A stretch of 64,000 bases of DNA, taken from positions 682,394 through 746,393 of the forward strand of contig NZ_LMEF01000001.1 of assembly GCF_001427905.1 (NCBI RefSeq). Reading direction: 5' to 3'. Below are positions 38,960-48,117 of the stretch, piece after piece. Both the position numbers and the translations under genes were made by a program. The DNA is from Flavobacterium sp. Root420 (GTDB lineage Bacteria; Bacteroidota; Bacteroidia; Flavobacteriales; Flavobacteriaceae). Below the pieces are notes generated by a model, which did not search any database, was not told the DNA's origin, and saw nothing but the letters and a program-made list of their open reading frames with translations. Position 1 is the stretch's first letter. Each line of letters begins with the position of its first letter.

Positions 38960-39823
38960 CTAAACTTCCCACTCTCCTTTGGCAACAAACTGCGCTTTTC
39001 CTCCAATCTGAATATCAAATAGATTATCAGTTAATTTTCCTTTAAAATAAATTTGCGAAGGACGCCCCATATAATCTCCCTGATAATTAATCATTTCAAA
39101 TTCAGGCTTGTGATTTTTTAACAAAAATGCCTGTAAACAGGTACTGGCACTTCCTGTTGCAGCATCTTCAACCAATTGATTATTTTCAACGCATAACATT
39201 CGGCTAAACAATTTTGAATCTTCTAAATAATAGAAATACAAACCTCTGTGTGTTGTTTTGCAATTCCTTTTTAGCCATTGGTCCGTTTTATCTTTATCCA
39301 GAATCAAATTTTCCAGTGCTCTTTTACTACTTAACCCAACCATTACAAAGGCACTTCCGGTACTCACTTCCTGAATTGGAAATTGATTTTCGAAATCTTC
39401 CTTTTTAAGATTACTGAATTCTGCGAAATCTTCTTTCGAAAAAATATCCCAAAATTTTGGCTGTGCTGCTTTTAACCAAATTAAATCTTCTGTTTTATGA
39501 ATTGGAATTGGCCCAATCGGAACATTTAACTTTATATTCTCGGGCGAATTATCAAACACTTTATTCATCAAAACCCAGGAAGTTCCAATTATAGGATGAC
39601 CTGCAAATTGCATTTCGTGCTCTGGTGTAAAAATTTTAATTTCGGCGATATTATTTTTAGCATCAAGCTTTGTAATAAAAGTACTTTCCGCAAAATTAAT
39701 TTCGTGGGCGATCTTTTGCATTTCTTCTGAACTTAAATTTCCTGCATCTAAAAAAACTGCCAATTGATTTCCGGCGTATTTCTTTTCAGCAAAAACATCA
39801 ACTATATAAAAAGGTAAACTCAT
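38960..39823 (-). CDS. PhzF family isomerase/phenazine-biosynthesis-like protein
   Basis: A 287-residue protein of the PhzF superfamily (diaminopimelate epimerase fold, two similar halves). Signature parts: FYIVDVFAEKKYAGNQLAVFLD, the catalytic Glu in NFAESTFI, FTPEHEMQFAGHPIIGTSW, FYYLED...SRMLCVE and DAATGSASTCLQAFLL in the second half. It is probably a small-molecule isomerase; no phenazine genes are near, so the phenazine name should not be read as function. It lies between the TPR and barrel genes, flanked on both sides by related word arrays. Confidence 0.92.
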   Translation of the reverse strand: MSLPFYIVDVFAEKKYAGNQLAVFLDAGNLSSEEMQKIAHEINFAESTFITKLDAKNNIAEIKIFTPEHEMQFAGHPIIGTSWVLMNKVFDNSPENIKLNVPIGPIPIHKTEDLIWLKAAQPKFWDIFSKEDFAEFSNLKKEDFENQFPIQEVSTGSAFVMVGLSSKRALENLILDKDKTDQWLKRNCKTTHRGLYFYYLEDSKLFSRMLCVENNQLVEDAATGSASTCLQAFLLKNHKPEFEMINYQGDYMGRPSQIYFKGKLTDNLFDIQIGGKAQFVAKGEWEV

Positions 39824-39836
39824 TTTTTCTTTTTTT

Positions 39837-39976
39837 TTTTAAAAGAATATAGAGCAAAGAATAAAGATAATAGGCTTCCAATTTTTGCTTAATCTTTCTA
39901 TTTAGAATAAAGAAAATAGACTTTTTTAAATCTTTTCTCTTTCATCTTGCATCTATTTTCTATTTTCTATACTCTT
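39837..39976. repeat. Word array, CTATTTTCTATATT family, copy 2
   Basis: Begins with AAAAGAATATAGAGCAAAG, continues through AATAGGCTTCCAATTTTTGC (close to the linker of copy 1) and ends with CTATTTTCTATTTTCTATAC. The first and last parts are complementary, so the array can fold as an inverted repeat. Confidence 0.75.
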
Positions 39977-39981
39977 TATTC

Positions 39982-42900
39982 TTATTTTGTTATAGAGGAA
40001 TTCGTTTTAGATTCTTCTAATTTAATTGCACTTAATTCTTTTTTAGCTTCTTCAACTACATCTGGATAATCCGTAAAATTATTGATTACGTTGTCTAAAA
40101 TGTAAGTTGCCTGATAACTGTCTTTCAATCCGTAGAAATTTTTTGCCATTAAAACTAAACTCTTCGCTCCGTAATATTTGTAAGCAGAATAATTCTTAGC
40201 CAATTTTTGAACCGATACATTCGAAGCGTCAAATTTGCCTTCTTTCGTTTTAAAATAAGCATCATAATACAACGCTTCGGCAGCTAATTCTCCTTTTGAA
40301 GTTGATGCTAATTTCGCGTAAGCTGTTTTTGCTTTATCTTCATCACCTGTCTGCATTGCTGCACGTGCTACTATAATCTGTGCATCGGCTTTTACATTCG
40401 CATCAGCTTTTGGATTCTGCAATACCTTATCGGCGGAAATTACGGAGTTATCATAATCTTTTTTATCATAATAACATTTCATCAAATTAGCCTGTGCAAA
40501 ACTTTTATTTTGGGCAGAATCTGCTTCGTCATCTAGGCGCTTCAAGATCGGAATCGATTTATCACAATCTTTTGCTTTTAAGAAAATCTGCGCTAATTTC
40601 ATTAAAGATTGTTCTGTAAATTCATTTCTTGGCTGATCGATTACATATTGATAACTAGCAACTGATTTAATTTCTGAACCTTCGGCATAAAGCAATTGTG
40701 CCAAATAAAAGTTAGCTTCCAACGTATGTAATCCTGTTGGAAATTTAGTTACGTAGCCTGTAAAACCAGTAATTGCCTGTTTGCTATTATTTTGGCTGTA
40801 TTGTTTGAAAGCGGCATCGTAAGTGTCATTATCTAATTCTGCATCAGTCACTGAAACGAAATCTAAAGTACGTACCCAAGTCGCATATTCATCTACTTTT
40901 CCTGAATCAACATAAATTAACCTTGCTGTAGAAACGGCCTCTAAAGCTTCCGGAGTTTTTGGAAATTCTGCCGCCACTTTTTTGAATTTTACCAAAGCCT
41001 GCTCATCACGATCTGAGTTGTAATAAATCAAACCTTGTTTTAAAATTGATTTTGACGTGAATGAACCGTTTTTATATTCTGAGATCAACTGATCATAGGT
41101 TTTAATTGCCTGATCGTTCTTTTTCTCAGCGACATAAGTGTTTCCTAATTCATACAAAGCATCATCACGATATTCTGATTTTTTATACATCTGAAGGAAG
41201 TTATTCAACTCGTCAACTTTTTTGTCATTTTTAGACATAAAGCCGTACGAAATTGCTTTCTGAAATTGCGCATAATCGGCATCAACTCCTTTGGCAGTAA
41301 TTGCTTTGGCATAAGCTTCATTTGCAGCGCTATATTTTGAAGTTACAAATCGGCAATCTCCCAAACGCAAATACGAATCGTTTAAACGCACTTTATCTCC
41401 CGGAGCGCTATCGATTTGAGCCTGAAATGAATTCGCAGCCTGATCGTATTCCTTCAATTTAAAATACGTATATCCAATATTATAATTGATATTTTTATAT
41501 TCGTCTGTTGATTTTGCGGCAGCCTGACCGGCAAATTGTTTGTAGCTCAACAATGCATTCTGAAAATCGTCTGAAAGATATTCTGTTTCGGCCTTCCAGA
41601 AAGTAGCTCGTGCTGTAAACTCAGGTGTTTTTTGCTCGCTGATGGCGCTTTTGAACATTTTTCCGGCTTCAGCATAATTCGATTCATTGTACAGTTCTAA
41701 ACCTCTGTAAAAAAGGACTTTTTGGTAAGCTGCTTTATTTTCAGCCGATCTGTTTTTCTCTAATAAAACCAAAGCTTCCTTATAGTTTTTAGACGAAATA
41801 TAAGAGTCAACTAATAATTTTTCTACTTCAGCCCTGTTTGAATTATTTGGATATTTTTTCAAGAAATCAAGCAAAATTCCTGGAACGGTTTGATATGCGT
41901 TTCCAATTTCATAGCTCAATTTCGCATAATTCAACGCTGCATCTTCCTGAATTTGTGCATTAAATTCCATTTCAGAAGCATTTTTAAAAGCATTTAAAGC
42001 TTCCTGTTTTTTGCCCGTATTCAAATAACTTAAACCTAAATGGTAGTAAGCGTTTTGCGCTACGAAATCTTTTCCTTCAATAATTTTGTTGAATTGAGAA
42101 ATCGCTTTTTCATATTCTTTCTGCTCATAATAAGCGTAGCCTAACTGATAGAAATCGGTATTATTCCATTTTCCTTTTTTACCGGCATATTGCTCTAAAA
42201 ACGGAATCGCTTTGCCGTATTGTTTTAGATTGAAATAACTTTCCCCGATAATTTTATTCAATTCTGATTTTTCCAATTCATTTGATTTCACCATCGCTTT
42301 CTGGCCTAAATCAATTGCTTTTTGAAAATTCCCAAGCTTAAAATTCATATCAGCCTGATAGTAGGAAAGCTTTTCTTTGTATTTTTCTTCGCCTGAAACT
42401 TCATCAAAATATTTGGTTGCTTCTTTATAATCGTCGCCTTCATAAGCCATAAATCCCAAGTAATATTTGGCTTGAGAACCAAATTCAGGAGAGTTTACCA
42501 CTTTGTTAAAATAAGTTGTCGCTTCTTTTTTCTTTTTGGCATTGAAATAACTGTATCCTTTCTGAAAATTAAATTTATCAGAATCTGATTTGCTCATGTA
42601 GGTTTCATCCACTTTATCAAACCATTGCAGCGCTTTTGGATAATTCCCTTGCTCAAAGAAAAACTGTGCAACTTCAATATAAGCCTGATTTTGTTTGGTA
42701 CTTGTTGGATAATCGCTGACAAATTTCTCCATCAAAGCATCCGCATTGGGTTGATTGGTTCTGATGGCGCAATTGGCAATGTAATAGGCACAATCTGATT
42801 TTACTTCTTCAGTTTGTGCATTATTTTTTACATATTCAAAAATATGTTGTGCCGAAGCGTATTGTTTGTCATTATATAAAGCCAGTGCTTTGTCAAAATC

Positions 42901-42996
42901 CTTTAAATCGTAAGTATATACAGCTGATTTTTGTGCCGAAACTGTGGTCGAAATGAGGATTATTTGGAGTAAAAAGAACCAGGAAAATTTACGCAT
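39982..42996 (-). CDS. Large periplasmic tetratricopeptide repeat protein
   Basis: A 1004-residue protein with a signal peptide (MRKFSWFFLLQIILISTTVSAQ). Almost the whole mature chain is TPR/YbgF-like repeats: units such as DCAYYIANCAIRTNQPNADALMEKF, YPKALQWFDKVDE, KEATTYFNKVVNSPEFGSQAKYYLGF, YEQKEYEKAISQFNKI. It probably acts as an envelope scaffold. The N-terminal segment (YDLKDFDKALALYNDKQYASAQHIFEYV) is itself a TPR. The pairing with the barrel gene 36976-38727 is inferred from strand and distance only. It is the first gene of its unit and is preceded by a 422-bp gap with an inverted repeat. Confidence 0.92.
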   Translation of the reverse strand: MRKFSWFFLLQIILISTTVSAQKSAVYTYDLKDFDKALALYNDKQYASAQHIFEYVKNNAQTEEVKSDCAYYIANCAIRTNQPNADALMEKFVSDYPTSTKQNQAYIEVAQFFFEQGNYPKALQWFDKVDETYMSKSDSDKFNFQKGYSYFNAKKKKEATTYFNKVVNSPEFGSQAKYYLGFMAYEGDDYKEATKYFDEVSGEEKYKEKLSYYQADMNFKLGNFQKAIDLGQKAMVKSNELEKSELNKIIGESYFNLKQYGKAIPFLEQYAGKKGKWNNTDFYQLGYAYYEQKEYEKAISQFNKIIEGKDFVAQNAYYHLGLSYLNTGKKQEALNAFKNASEMEFNAQIQEDAALNYAKLSYEIGNAYQTVPGILLDFLKKYPNNSNRAEVEKLLVDSYISSKNYKEALVLLEKNRSAENKAAYQKVLFYRGLELYNESNYAEAGKMFKSAISEQKTPEFTARATFWKAETEYLSDDFQNALLSYKQFAGQAAAKSTDEYKNINYNIGYTYFKLKEYDQAANSFQAQIDSAPGDKVRLNDSYLRLGDCRFVTSKYSAANEAYAKAITAKGVDADYAQFQKAISYGFMSKNDKKVDELNNFLQMYKKSEYRDDALYELGNTYVAEKKNDQAIKTYDQLISEYKNGSFTSKSILKQGLIYYNSDRDEQALVKFKKVAAEFPKTPEALEAVSTARLIYVDSGKVDEYATWVRTLDFVSVTDAELDNDTYDAAFKQYSQNNSKQAITGFTGYVTKFPTGLHTLEANFYLAQLLYAEGSEIKSVASYQYVIDQPRNEFTEQSLMKLAQIFLKAKDCDKSIPILKRLDDEADSAQNKSFAQANLMKCYYDKKDYDNSVISADKVLQNPKADANVKADAQIIVARAAMQTGDEDKAKTAYAKLASTSKGELAAEALYYDAYFKTKEGKFDASNVSVQKLAKNYSAYKYYGAKSLVLMAKNFYGLKDSYQATYILDNVINNFTDYPDVVEEAKKELSAIKLEESKTNSSITK

Positions 42997-43115
42997 TGTA
43001 ATTATATTTAGTATTCAAATGTATCATTTTATACCGTCTATAACGAAACGTTTCCGGCTTTTATTATGAACAAAAATTTTAACAAGCGTTATTTAACAGC
43101 TTCTGAACGGGTGCA

Positions 43116-43326
43116 TTTTCACCATATAAGTCATATAAGTAATTATAAGTTAGGTGTTTTTAGCAGCGTATACAACCGGAAAAGTCATATACGTTTTTGT
43201 ATATAAAAACTTTTACCACAATCTATTAAAATAAACTTACATCACTTATCGTGGTTAAACATTTTCCGCAACAAAATCTTTTCCACAATCTGCTAAAATG
43301 ACCTTATATAACTTATATGGTGAAAA
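43116..43326. repeat. Long inverted repeat with internal direct repeats upstream of ftsE
   Basis: Arms of 24 bp, 43116-43139 and 43303-43326 (core TTTTCACCATATAAG), match as inverted repeats with one mismatch, 163 bp apart. Inside is a degenerate direct repeat of about 50 bp beginning CTTTTACCACAATCT and CTTTTCCACAATCT. The words CATATAAGT/ACTTATATGG are tandem within the arms. It lies in the 422-bp divergent region between the TPR gene and ftsE, which has no other gene. Confidence 0.8.
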
Positions 43327-43367
43327 ATTTCCATTTCAATATTTTATCAGAAATGATTGAAATTTAT

Positions 43368-43399
43368 TTTGAATCCAACCGTTAACTTCTTACTTTTAC
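43368..43399 (+). promoter_or_regulatory. Predicted Bacteroidota promoter of ftsE
   Basis: TTTG at 43368-43371, exactly 19 nt, then TACTTTTAC at 43391-43399; ATG at 43419. Same spacing and boxes as the promoters at 4635 and 8208. Confidence 0.55.
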
Positions 43400-43418
43400 C
43401 AATCAAATCAATTTTATT

Positions 43419-44102
43419 ATGTCACAAATCGTACTGTCTCTTAAAGAAGTCACTATATATCAGGAAGGAAGAAAAATTTTATCTCGTATTAATTTAGATG
43501 TTCAACACGGTGAATTCATCTATATTATCGGAAAAACCGGTTCTGGAAAAAGTAGTTTCATGAAAACCTTGTATGGAGATTTGCCTTTAAGTGAAGGTGA
43601 AGGTAATATAGTTGAATTTGATTTGGCAACTTTAAAAGAAAGCGAAATTCCGTATTTGAGACGTAAGATCGGAATCGTATTTCAGGATTTCAAACTGCTT
43701 CCGGACCGTTCAGTAAAAGACAATATGCTTTTCGTTTTGAAAGCAACCGGCTGGACCGAAAAAGAAGCAATGGAGCACAAAATCGATGAAGTTCTGGACA
43801 AAGTTGGGATGAAAGATTTTGTAAGCAAAATGCCTCACCAACTTTCTGGAGGTGAACAACAACGTGTGGCCATCGCACGAGCTTTATTGAATGACCCTGA
43901 ATTTATTCTAGCCGATGAACCGACCGGAAATCTTGATCCACAAACAAGTTCTGAGGTTCTTGAAGTATTGAAAAAGATTAACGCTAACGGAAAAACAGTT
44001 ATCATGGCAACGCACGATTATGCTTTGCTAATGAAATTCCCATCTAAAACATTAAAATGTGAAGATGAAAGAATCTTCGAGGTGGTGCAACGCTCTGTGT
44101 AA
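43419..44102 (+). CDS. ftsE: Cell-division ABC transporter ATP-binding protein FtsE
   Basis: A 227-residue ABC ATPase that works with FtsX to control septal peptidoglycan hydrolysis. Walker A is GKTGSGKSS (38-46), the Q-loop is in [18 protein letters not shown], the signature is LSGGEQQR and Walker [14 protein letters not shown], with the switch His in MATHDYALL. The [19 protein letters not shown] and LLPDRSV stretches are FtsE-like rather than LolD-like. No ftsX is in the window; as in many Bacteroidota, ftsX is expected elsewhere. The stop TAA overlaps the ATG of the following glycosyltransferase by one base. Confidence 0.93.
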   Translation: MSQIVLSLKEVTIYQEGRKILSRINLDVQHGEFIYIIGKTGSGKSSFMKTLYGDLPLSEGEGNIVEFDLATLKESEIPYLRRKIGIVFQDFKLLPDRSVKDNMLFVLKATGWTEKEAMEHKIDEVLDKVGMKDFVSKMPHQLSGGEQQRVAIARALLNDPEFILADEPTGNLDPQTSSEVLEVLKKINANGKTVIMATHDYALLMKFPSKTLKCEDERIFEVVQRSV

Positions 44103-44977
44103 TGCTTTCTATTTTAATTCCGGTTTATCATTATAATGCTTTACCACTTGTAAATGAGTTAGTAAAGCAATGCAATTTTAATGGAATTACTTTTGAAATT
44201 CTTTGTCAGGACGATGCATCCAATTCACAAGAAAATATTCTCAATCAGGAAATTAATCTTATTTCATATTGTTCTTTTTTTATCAATGTAAACAATTTAG
44301 GAAGAGGAAAAAATATCAATTCCTTAGCTCAAAAAGCGAAATATGATTGGTTGCTAATTTTAGATTGTGATACATTTCCAACCGACTCTAATTTCATCCA
44401 AAACTACGTTGATGTAATTTCAAGTTCATCCAAAAACATTCTTTTCGGTGGAATTATTTACGAAGATAAAAAACCTGAAAAAGAGCAACTTTTACGTTGG
44501 ATTTACGGGCAAAAAAAAGAAACTTCCTCTATCTTAACTTCTAATCTATTGATTCAAAAAAACGTTTTTCTGGAACATCCTTTTGATGAATCGATTACAA
44601 AATACGGTTATGAAGATTTGTGTTTTTTCTCTGTTTTGAAAAAAAACAATTATGAGATTTCTCAAATTGAAAATCCAACTTTACATTTGAATTTAGAGAC
44701 TTCAGAAGTGTTTTTAAACAAAACTAAAATTGCTTTAGAAAATCTTGTTTTTCTTTATAATTCAAATAAAATTTCTGGAGACGACAGCAAAATTATTAAA
44801 ACATTTGAACTTCTGAAAAATCTAAAACTAACTAGATTTTCAGCTTTTCTTTTCAAAAAAAATCAGAGCAAAATTGAGCGAAATTTACTTTCTGAAAATC
44901 CTTCTTTGTTTTTATTTGACTTTTATAAATTGGGATATTTTTACAGTTTAAAAACACAAAGCTCCAACGGAGCATAA
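44102..44977 (+). CDS. Glycosyltransferase family 2
   Basis: A 291-residue GT-A enzyme. The N-terminal nucleotide-binding motifs are ILIPVYHYNALPL, FEILCQDDASNSQENI and the metal-binding DXD-like LILDCDTFPTD. The acceptor-site region is FDESITKYGYEDLCFFSVL, resembling WxxEDxD. There are no membrane segments. The last codons AGC TCC AAC GGA GCA TAA (SSNGA-stop) lie inside the hairpin GCTCCAACGGAGC of the repeat cassette at 44961, so the cassette supplied the C-terminus. It is translationally coupled to ftsE (TAATG) but probably belongs to surface glycan synthesis. Confidence 0.9.
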   Translation: MLSILIPVYHYNALPLVNELVKQCNFNGITFEILCQDDASNSQENILNQEINLISYCSFFINVNNLGRGKNINSLAQKAKYDWLLILDCDTFPTDSNFIQNYVDVISSSSKNILFGGIIYEDKKPEKEQLLRWIYGQKKETSSILTSNLLIQKNVFLEHPFDESITKYGYEDLCFFSVLKKNNYEISQIENPTLHLNLETSEVFLNKTKIALENLVFLYNSNKISGDDSKIIKTFELLKNLKLTRFSAFLFKKNQSKIERNLLSENPSLFLFDFYKLGYFYSLKTQSSNGA

Positions 44978-45318
44978 TATTTATAGCTAATCAATAACGT
45001 TGCAAAAGAAAGCTCCAACGGAGCGATATCCCATATTATGCACAGTTAAACATGTCACCCCGATGGGGTTTTGAAAAACATAACCACCTGCTTCTATAAA
45101 CATTACGTCCCTTTGGGACTTTACCCGCAATTAGAACATTTTTGCAGGCTCGAAATGGCTCCAGCGGAGCAAGATATTTATAGCCAATCAATAACGTTGC
45201 AAAAGAAAGCTCCAACGGAGCGATATCCCATATTGCGTACAATTAAACATGTCACCCCGATGGGGTTTTGAAAAACATAACCACCTGCTTCTATAAACAT
45301 TACGTCCCGATGGGACTT
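44961..45318 (+). repeat. Four-hairpin cassette, two tandem copies (period 197 bp)
   Basis: Each copy has four 13-nt hairpins in the same order: GCTCC-N3-GGAGC, GCTCC-N3-GGAGC, ACCCC-GAT-GGGGT, GTCCC-N3-GGGAC. Copy 1: 44961, 45012, 45057, 45107. Copy 2: 45158, 45209, 45254, 45304; each offset is exactly 197 bp. All have a 5-bp stem and a 3-nt loop. Many of the roughly ten differences between copies fall in the loops (AAC/AGC, TTT/GAT) with stems kept. A third copy is at 49050-49198. No transposase is adjacent. Reading frames crossing this block are artefacts. Confidence 0.9.
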
Positions 45319-45325
45319 TAACAAC

Positions 45326-46411
45326 TTATAGATTCTCTAAAAACTCCTTCCACTGCTCCATTACTTTTTTGACTGAATATTGTTTAGAAGTCTCTTTGGC
45401 ATCCAAGCCAAATTTCAATCTTACTTCTTCATTTTCAATTAAAAATGAGAGTTTCTCAACATACATTTTGATATTATAATCCGGAATTAAAAAACCATTT
45501 TCAGCATTTGTAATTATCCCTCTTGGGCCAGTTGGACAATCGTATGCTATACAAGGCAAACCAGAAGCCATAGCTTCTAACAAAACCATTGGAAAACCTT
45601 CTGTTCTTGAAGTCATCGCACAAATTGAAGCCTTCAGATATTTTTCCTGAATGTTTTTAACAAAATGCAGATAGTTGATTCCCGATTCAATTTCTAATTT
45701 TAATGCTTCTTTTTCCAAAGAATCAACATCATCCGTGTAAATATCTAATGTCCAATCCGGGTATTTTTCTCCAATTTCCTTCCAAATTAACAGTAATCGA
45801 TCTAAACCTTTTTCATACGAATTTCGGGCAATTGCGATTATTTTTTTACTTTTTAAATCTGAATCTTTTTTGCTTTTTATCCAGGAAGGATTGGGAATCA
45901 CAACACTATTTTTAACATTCCATTCTTTTAAATTTTGTTCTGAAAGAGCCACTATTTTTGTGAATTTTTGAGCACCAAAATCCTTGAATCGATATTTTAA
46001 TTTCTGAATTGATTTGGAGATAAAATTTGTCTTTTGATGTTGTTCTTCAATAAATTTAGAACCATGACATTCAAATACAATTGGTATTTTCGTTTTGGCT
46101 ATAAAAGGAAAAACAAATGCTTTTAAACCATTATCTGCAACCAAAATAACATCTGGTTTTATTTCAGTAATCTTCTGATTTATTTGTTTTTGAAAAGAAT
46201 TGAAAAACTTAAAAATATTGCCTTTTAAAATCATATTATGAAAAACAATCTCTGAATCGAAGTCATAAAATGGCATTTCATTTTCTTCATTTTGAGACAA
46301 AACATGAATTTCATAACCAAAATGCTCCACAAAATAATTGGCTTTAATAGAAATAACTCTCGCAACTCCGCCAGTAATTTTTATTTTGGGAACAATATAA
46401 AGCAGTCTCAT
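45326..46411 (-). CDS. Glycosyltransferase family 4
   Basis: A 361-residue GT-B enzyme. N-terminal acceptor domain with KITGGVARVISIKANYFVE; C-terminal nucleotide-sugar domain with AIARNSYEKGLDRLLLIW and the signature EGFPMVLLEAMASGLPCIAYDCPTG, followed by GPRGIITNAENGFLIP. It overlaps the FdtA-like gene by 4 bp (ATGA), so they form one operon. It is a close relative in design to the GT4 at 46816-47913. It probably adds a sugar to the surface polysaccharide. Confidence 0.93.
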   Translation of the reverse strand: MRLLYIVPKIKITGGVARVISIKANYFVEHFGYEIHVLSQNEENEMPFYDFDSEIVFHNMILKGNIFKFFNSFQKQINQKITEIKPDVILVADNGLKAFVFPFIAKTKIPIVFECHGSKFIEEQHQKTNFISKSIQKLKYRFKDFGAQKFTKIVALSEQNLKEWNVKNSVVIPNPSWIKSKKDSDLKSKKIIAIARNSYEKGLDRLLLIWKEIGEKYPDWTLDIYTDDVDSLEKEALKLEIESGINYLHFVKNIQEKYLKASICAMTSRTEGFPMVLLEAMASGLPCIAYDCPTGPRGIITNAENGFLIPDYNIKMYVEKLSFLIENEEVRLKFGLDAKETSKQYSVKKVMEQWKEFLENL

Positions 46412-46812
46412 TTTTTAGATTCCAAAAAAACATTATAATCCCGAATATAATCGGATTCTTCAAAAACATCCGAAGCCAAAACCAGACAAACAGCGCCGGA
46501 TGAAAAGTTTTCCAGCTCTCTCCAAATTCCCTTTGGAAGATGCAAACCAATATTGGGCTTATTCAGCAAATAACTTTTTTTACTGATTCCATCATTTACT
46601 GTTACTTCAAAACTTCCGCTTAGAGCGATCAGAACTTCGTGCTGTTCTATATGCGAATGTCCGCCACGAAAAGCACTGCTTGGCACATCAAAAAGATAAT
46701 AAACACGTTTAAATTCAAATGGTAAAATATCATTTTGAATAAAAGCCAAATTCCCGCTTAAGTCTTCAACCACTGGAATTTTTAGTAATGCTATGTCCTG
46801 AATTGTTGTCAT
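46408..46812 (-). CDS. FdtA/QdtA-like sugar 3,4-ketoisomerase (cupin)
   Basis: A 134-residue single-domain cupin. FKRVYYLFDVPSSAFRGGHSHIEQHEVLIALSGSFEVTVNDG contains the GGHSH and EVLIALSGS strands diagnostic of the FdtA/QdtA/WxcM-type dTDP-sugar ketoisomerases. These isomerise the keto group of a dTDP-4-keto-6-deoxyhexose from C4 to C3, before transamination to a 3-amino-3,6-dideoxyhexose. The matching aminotransferase is at 51449-52549. It cannot be decided from sequence whether the product is the galacto (Fuc3N) or gluco (Qui3N) epimer. Between two GT4 genes in one operon. Confidence 0.85.
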   Translation of the reverse strand: MTTIQDIALLKIPVVEDLSGNLAFIQNDILPFEFKRVYYLFDVPSSAFRGGHSHIEQHEVLIALSGSFEVTVNDGISKKSYLLNKPNIGLHLPKGIWRELENFSSGAVCLVLASDVFEESDYIRDYNVFLESKK

Positions 46813-46815
46813 ATT

Positions 46816-47913
46816 CTAATTGGCTTTGAGTAAATGTAACCATTCTTGCCCAATTTTTTCCAGTAAAAAAGGCTGAACACTTTTGAATGTATTTTCTTTG
46901 CAATGTTTGTACAAAACATCATCTAAAACCAATAAATTCATGGCGCCAGTCAATTTTTCCCAATTTTGATTTTCTACTAAAATTCCGTTTTCTAAATTTA
47001 CAATAATGTCTCTCGGCCCAAAATCGCAATCAAAAGAAACAACAGGAATTTTACAGGCCAACGCTTCTAAAATAACATTCGGAAAACCTTCGTTTTGACT
47101 GCATAAAACTAAGAATTTAGATTTAACAATAAACTGAAAAGGATTAGTTTGATATCCTACTAGATGAACAAATTCCTCAGTATCATTCTCAAAAGCTGTT
47201 TTTCTGAGTTTTTTGCCATTTCCATCTCCAACAATAATCAGATGAATTTGTTTTTGCGGTAAAACAGATTTCGCATAACTTGAAATCAGTTTATCAAACT
47301 GTTTTATTTCGTTTTCATATTGCCCAACAGCTACAATATAATCGAATCCAATTTTAATATTTTCTTTTTGTTTTTCAAGAATTTCTGCTAAATAAACCGG
47401 ATTATGAATCGTGATTACATTTTTTAATCGATGTTTCTTTTCGATCAAAGTTTTCATTTCTTCGACGATTGCTACGTTCGCGTAACAATGATTATACATC
47501 AATCTTGTTAACCACGAATTATTAGGCATATAATGATCTATCAAAAAACTATGAACGGTAAAAATAGTTTTGGTATTGTAAATCAATCTTGCTAAAATAA
47601 GTTCCTGAATAATTTTAGTACGAAAACGAAAATCAATAATAAAATCAAATTTATTTTCGTTCAAATATTTTCGTAAAGCCCATAATCTTTTGGTTTTATT
47701 AAAAAAGTCATTATTTTCATTTTTTAATAACCCCAGATTAACTAATTTTCCCGAATAAGGAAAACTAACTTCATTCAAAACAATAATAATATCCACTTCA
47801 AAACCCTGTCTTTCAAAAAAAACAGACAAATTTGCCATCACTTTATCGCTTCCGCCTCCGCTTAAGCGATAACCAATTAAAGCAATTTTCTTTTTTTTGT
47901 GAGACATTATCAT
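46816..47913 (-). CDS. Glycosyltransferase family 4
   Basis: A 365-residue GT-B enzyme. N-terminus IALIGYRLSGGGSDKVMANLSVFFERQG (glycine-rich acceptor-domain loop); C-terminal signature EGFPNVILEALACKIPVVSFDCDFGPRDIIVNLENGILV. Start is ATG 47913 (MIM...) or 47907. It is the first gene of the operon continuing with the FdtA-like gene (3-nt gap) and the second GT4. The GPRDII ending suggests the N-acetylgalactosamine/galactose-type GT4 group, but donor specificity is a guess. Confidence 0.93.
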   Translation of the reverse strand: MIMSHKKKKIALIGYRLSGGGSDKVMANLSVFFERQGFEVDIIIVLNEVSFPYSGKLVNLGLLKNENNDFFNKTKRLWALRKYLNENKFDFIIDFRFRTKIIQELILARLIYNTKTIFTVHSFLIDHYMPNNSWLTRLMYNHCYANVAIVEEMKTLIEKKHRLKNVITIHNPVYLAEILEKQKENIKIGFDYIVAVGQYENEIKQFDKLISSYAKSVLPQKQIHLIIVGDGNGKKLRKTAFENDTEEFVHLVGYQTNPFQFIVKSKFLVLCSQNEGFPNVILEALACKIPVVSFDCDFGPRDIIVNLENGILVENQNWEKLTGAMNLLVLDDVLYKHCKENTFKSVQPFLLEKIGQEWLHLLKAN

Positions 47914-48117
47914 CTGTGATTTCTTATTTTCGTATCAAATATATAACTCTTAACTGTTGAGTCTATTTAAAAATCATTTTTTTTAAACACATAGAAACTT
48001 AGTTTTAAAAACCTGATGAAGGCATTTCACTTTTACATGAAAACACAATAGTCAGTTATGTGTGAAAGCTAGCTTTTTTTTAAAATAATCTGATACAATT
48101 AAATCTTTAAAAACAAT

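Noticed and set aside
38710..39022. Overlapping reading frames encoding runs of Phe/Ser/Tyr/Leu
   Set aside because: They are translations of the CTATTTTCTATA word array; no homology-like composition and no start signals.
38960..39823. Phenazine biosynthesis
   Set aside because: PhzF-like proteins are widespread isomerase-fold enzymes, and no other phenazine gene is present.
42997..43418. tRNA or small RNA gene in the TPR-ftsE gap
   Set aside because: No cloverleaf or tRNA-like arms; the structure is explained by the long inverted repeat and the ftsE promoter.
45036..45271. Two opposite reading frames of about 66 residues
   Set aside because: They lie entirely within the four-hairpin cassette and reflect its stems.
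44961..45318. Possible CRISPR array
   Set aside because: Repeats are 5-3-5 hairpins in a compound 197-bp unit with similar, not unique, spacers, and no cas genes are near.
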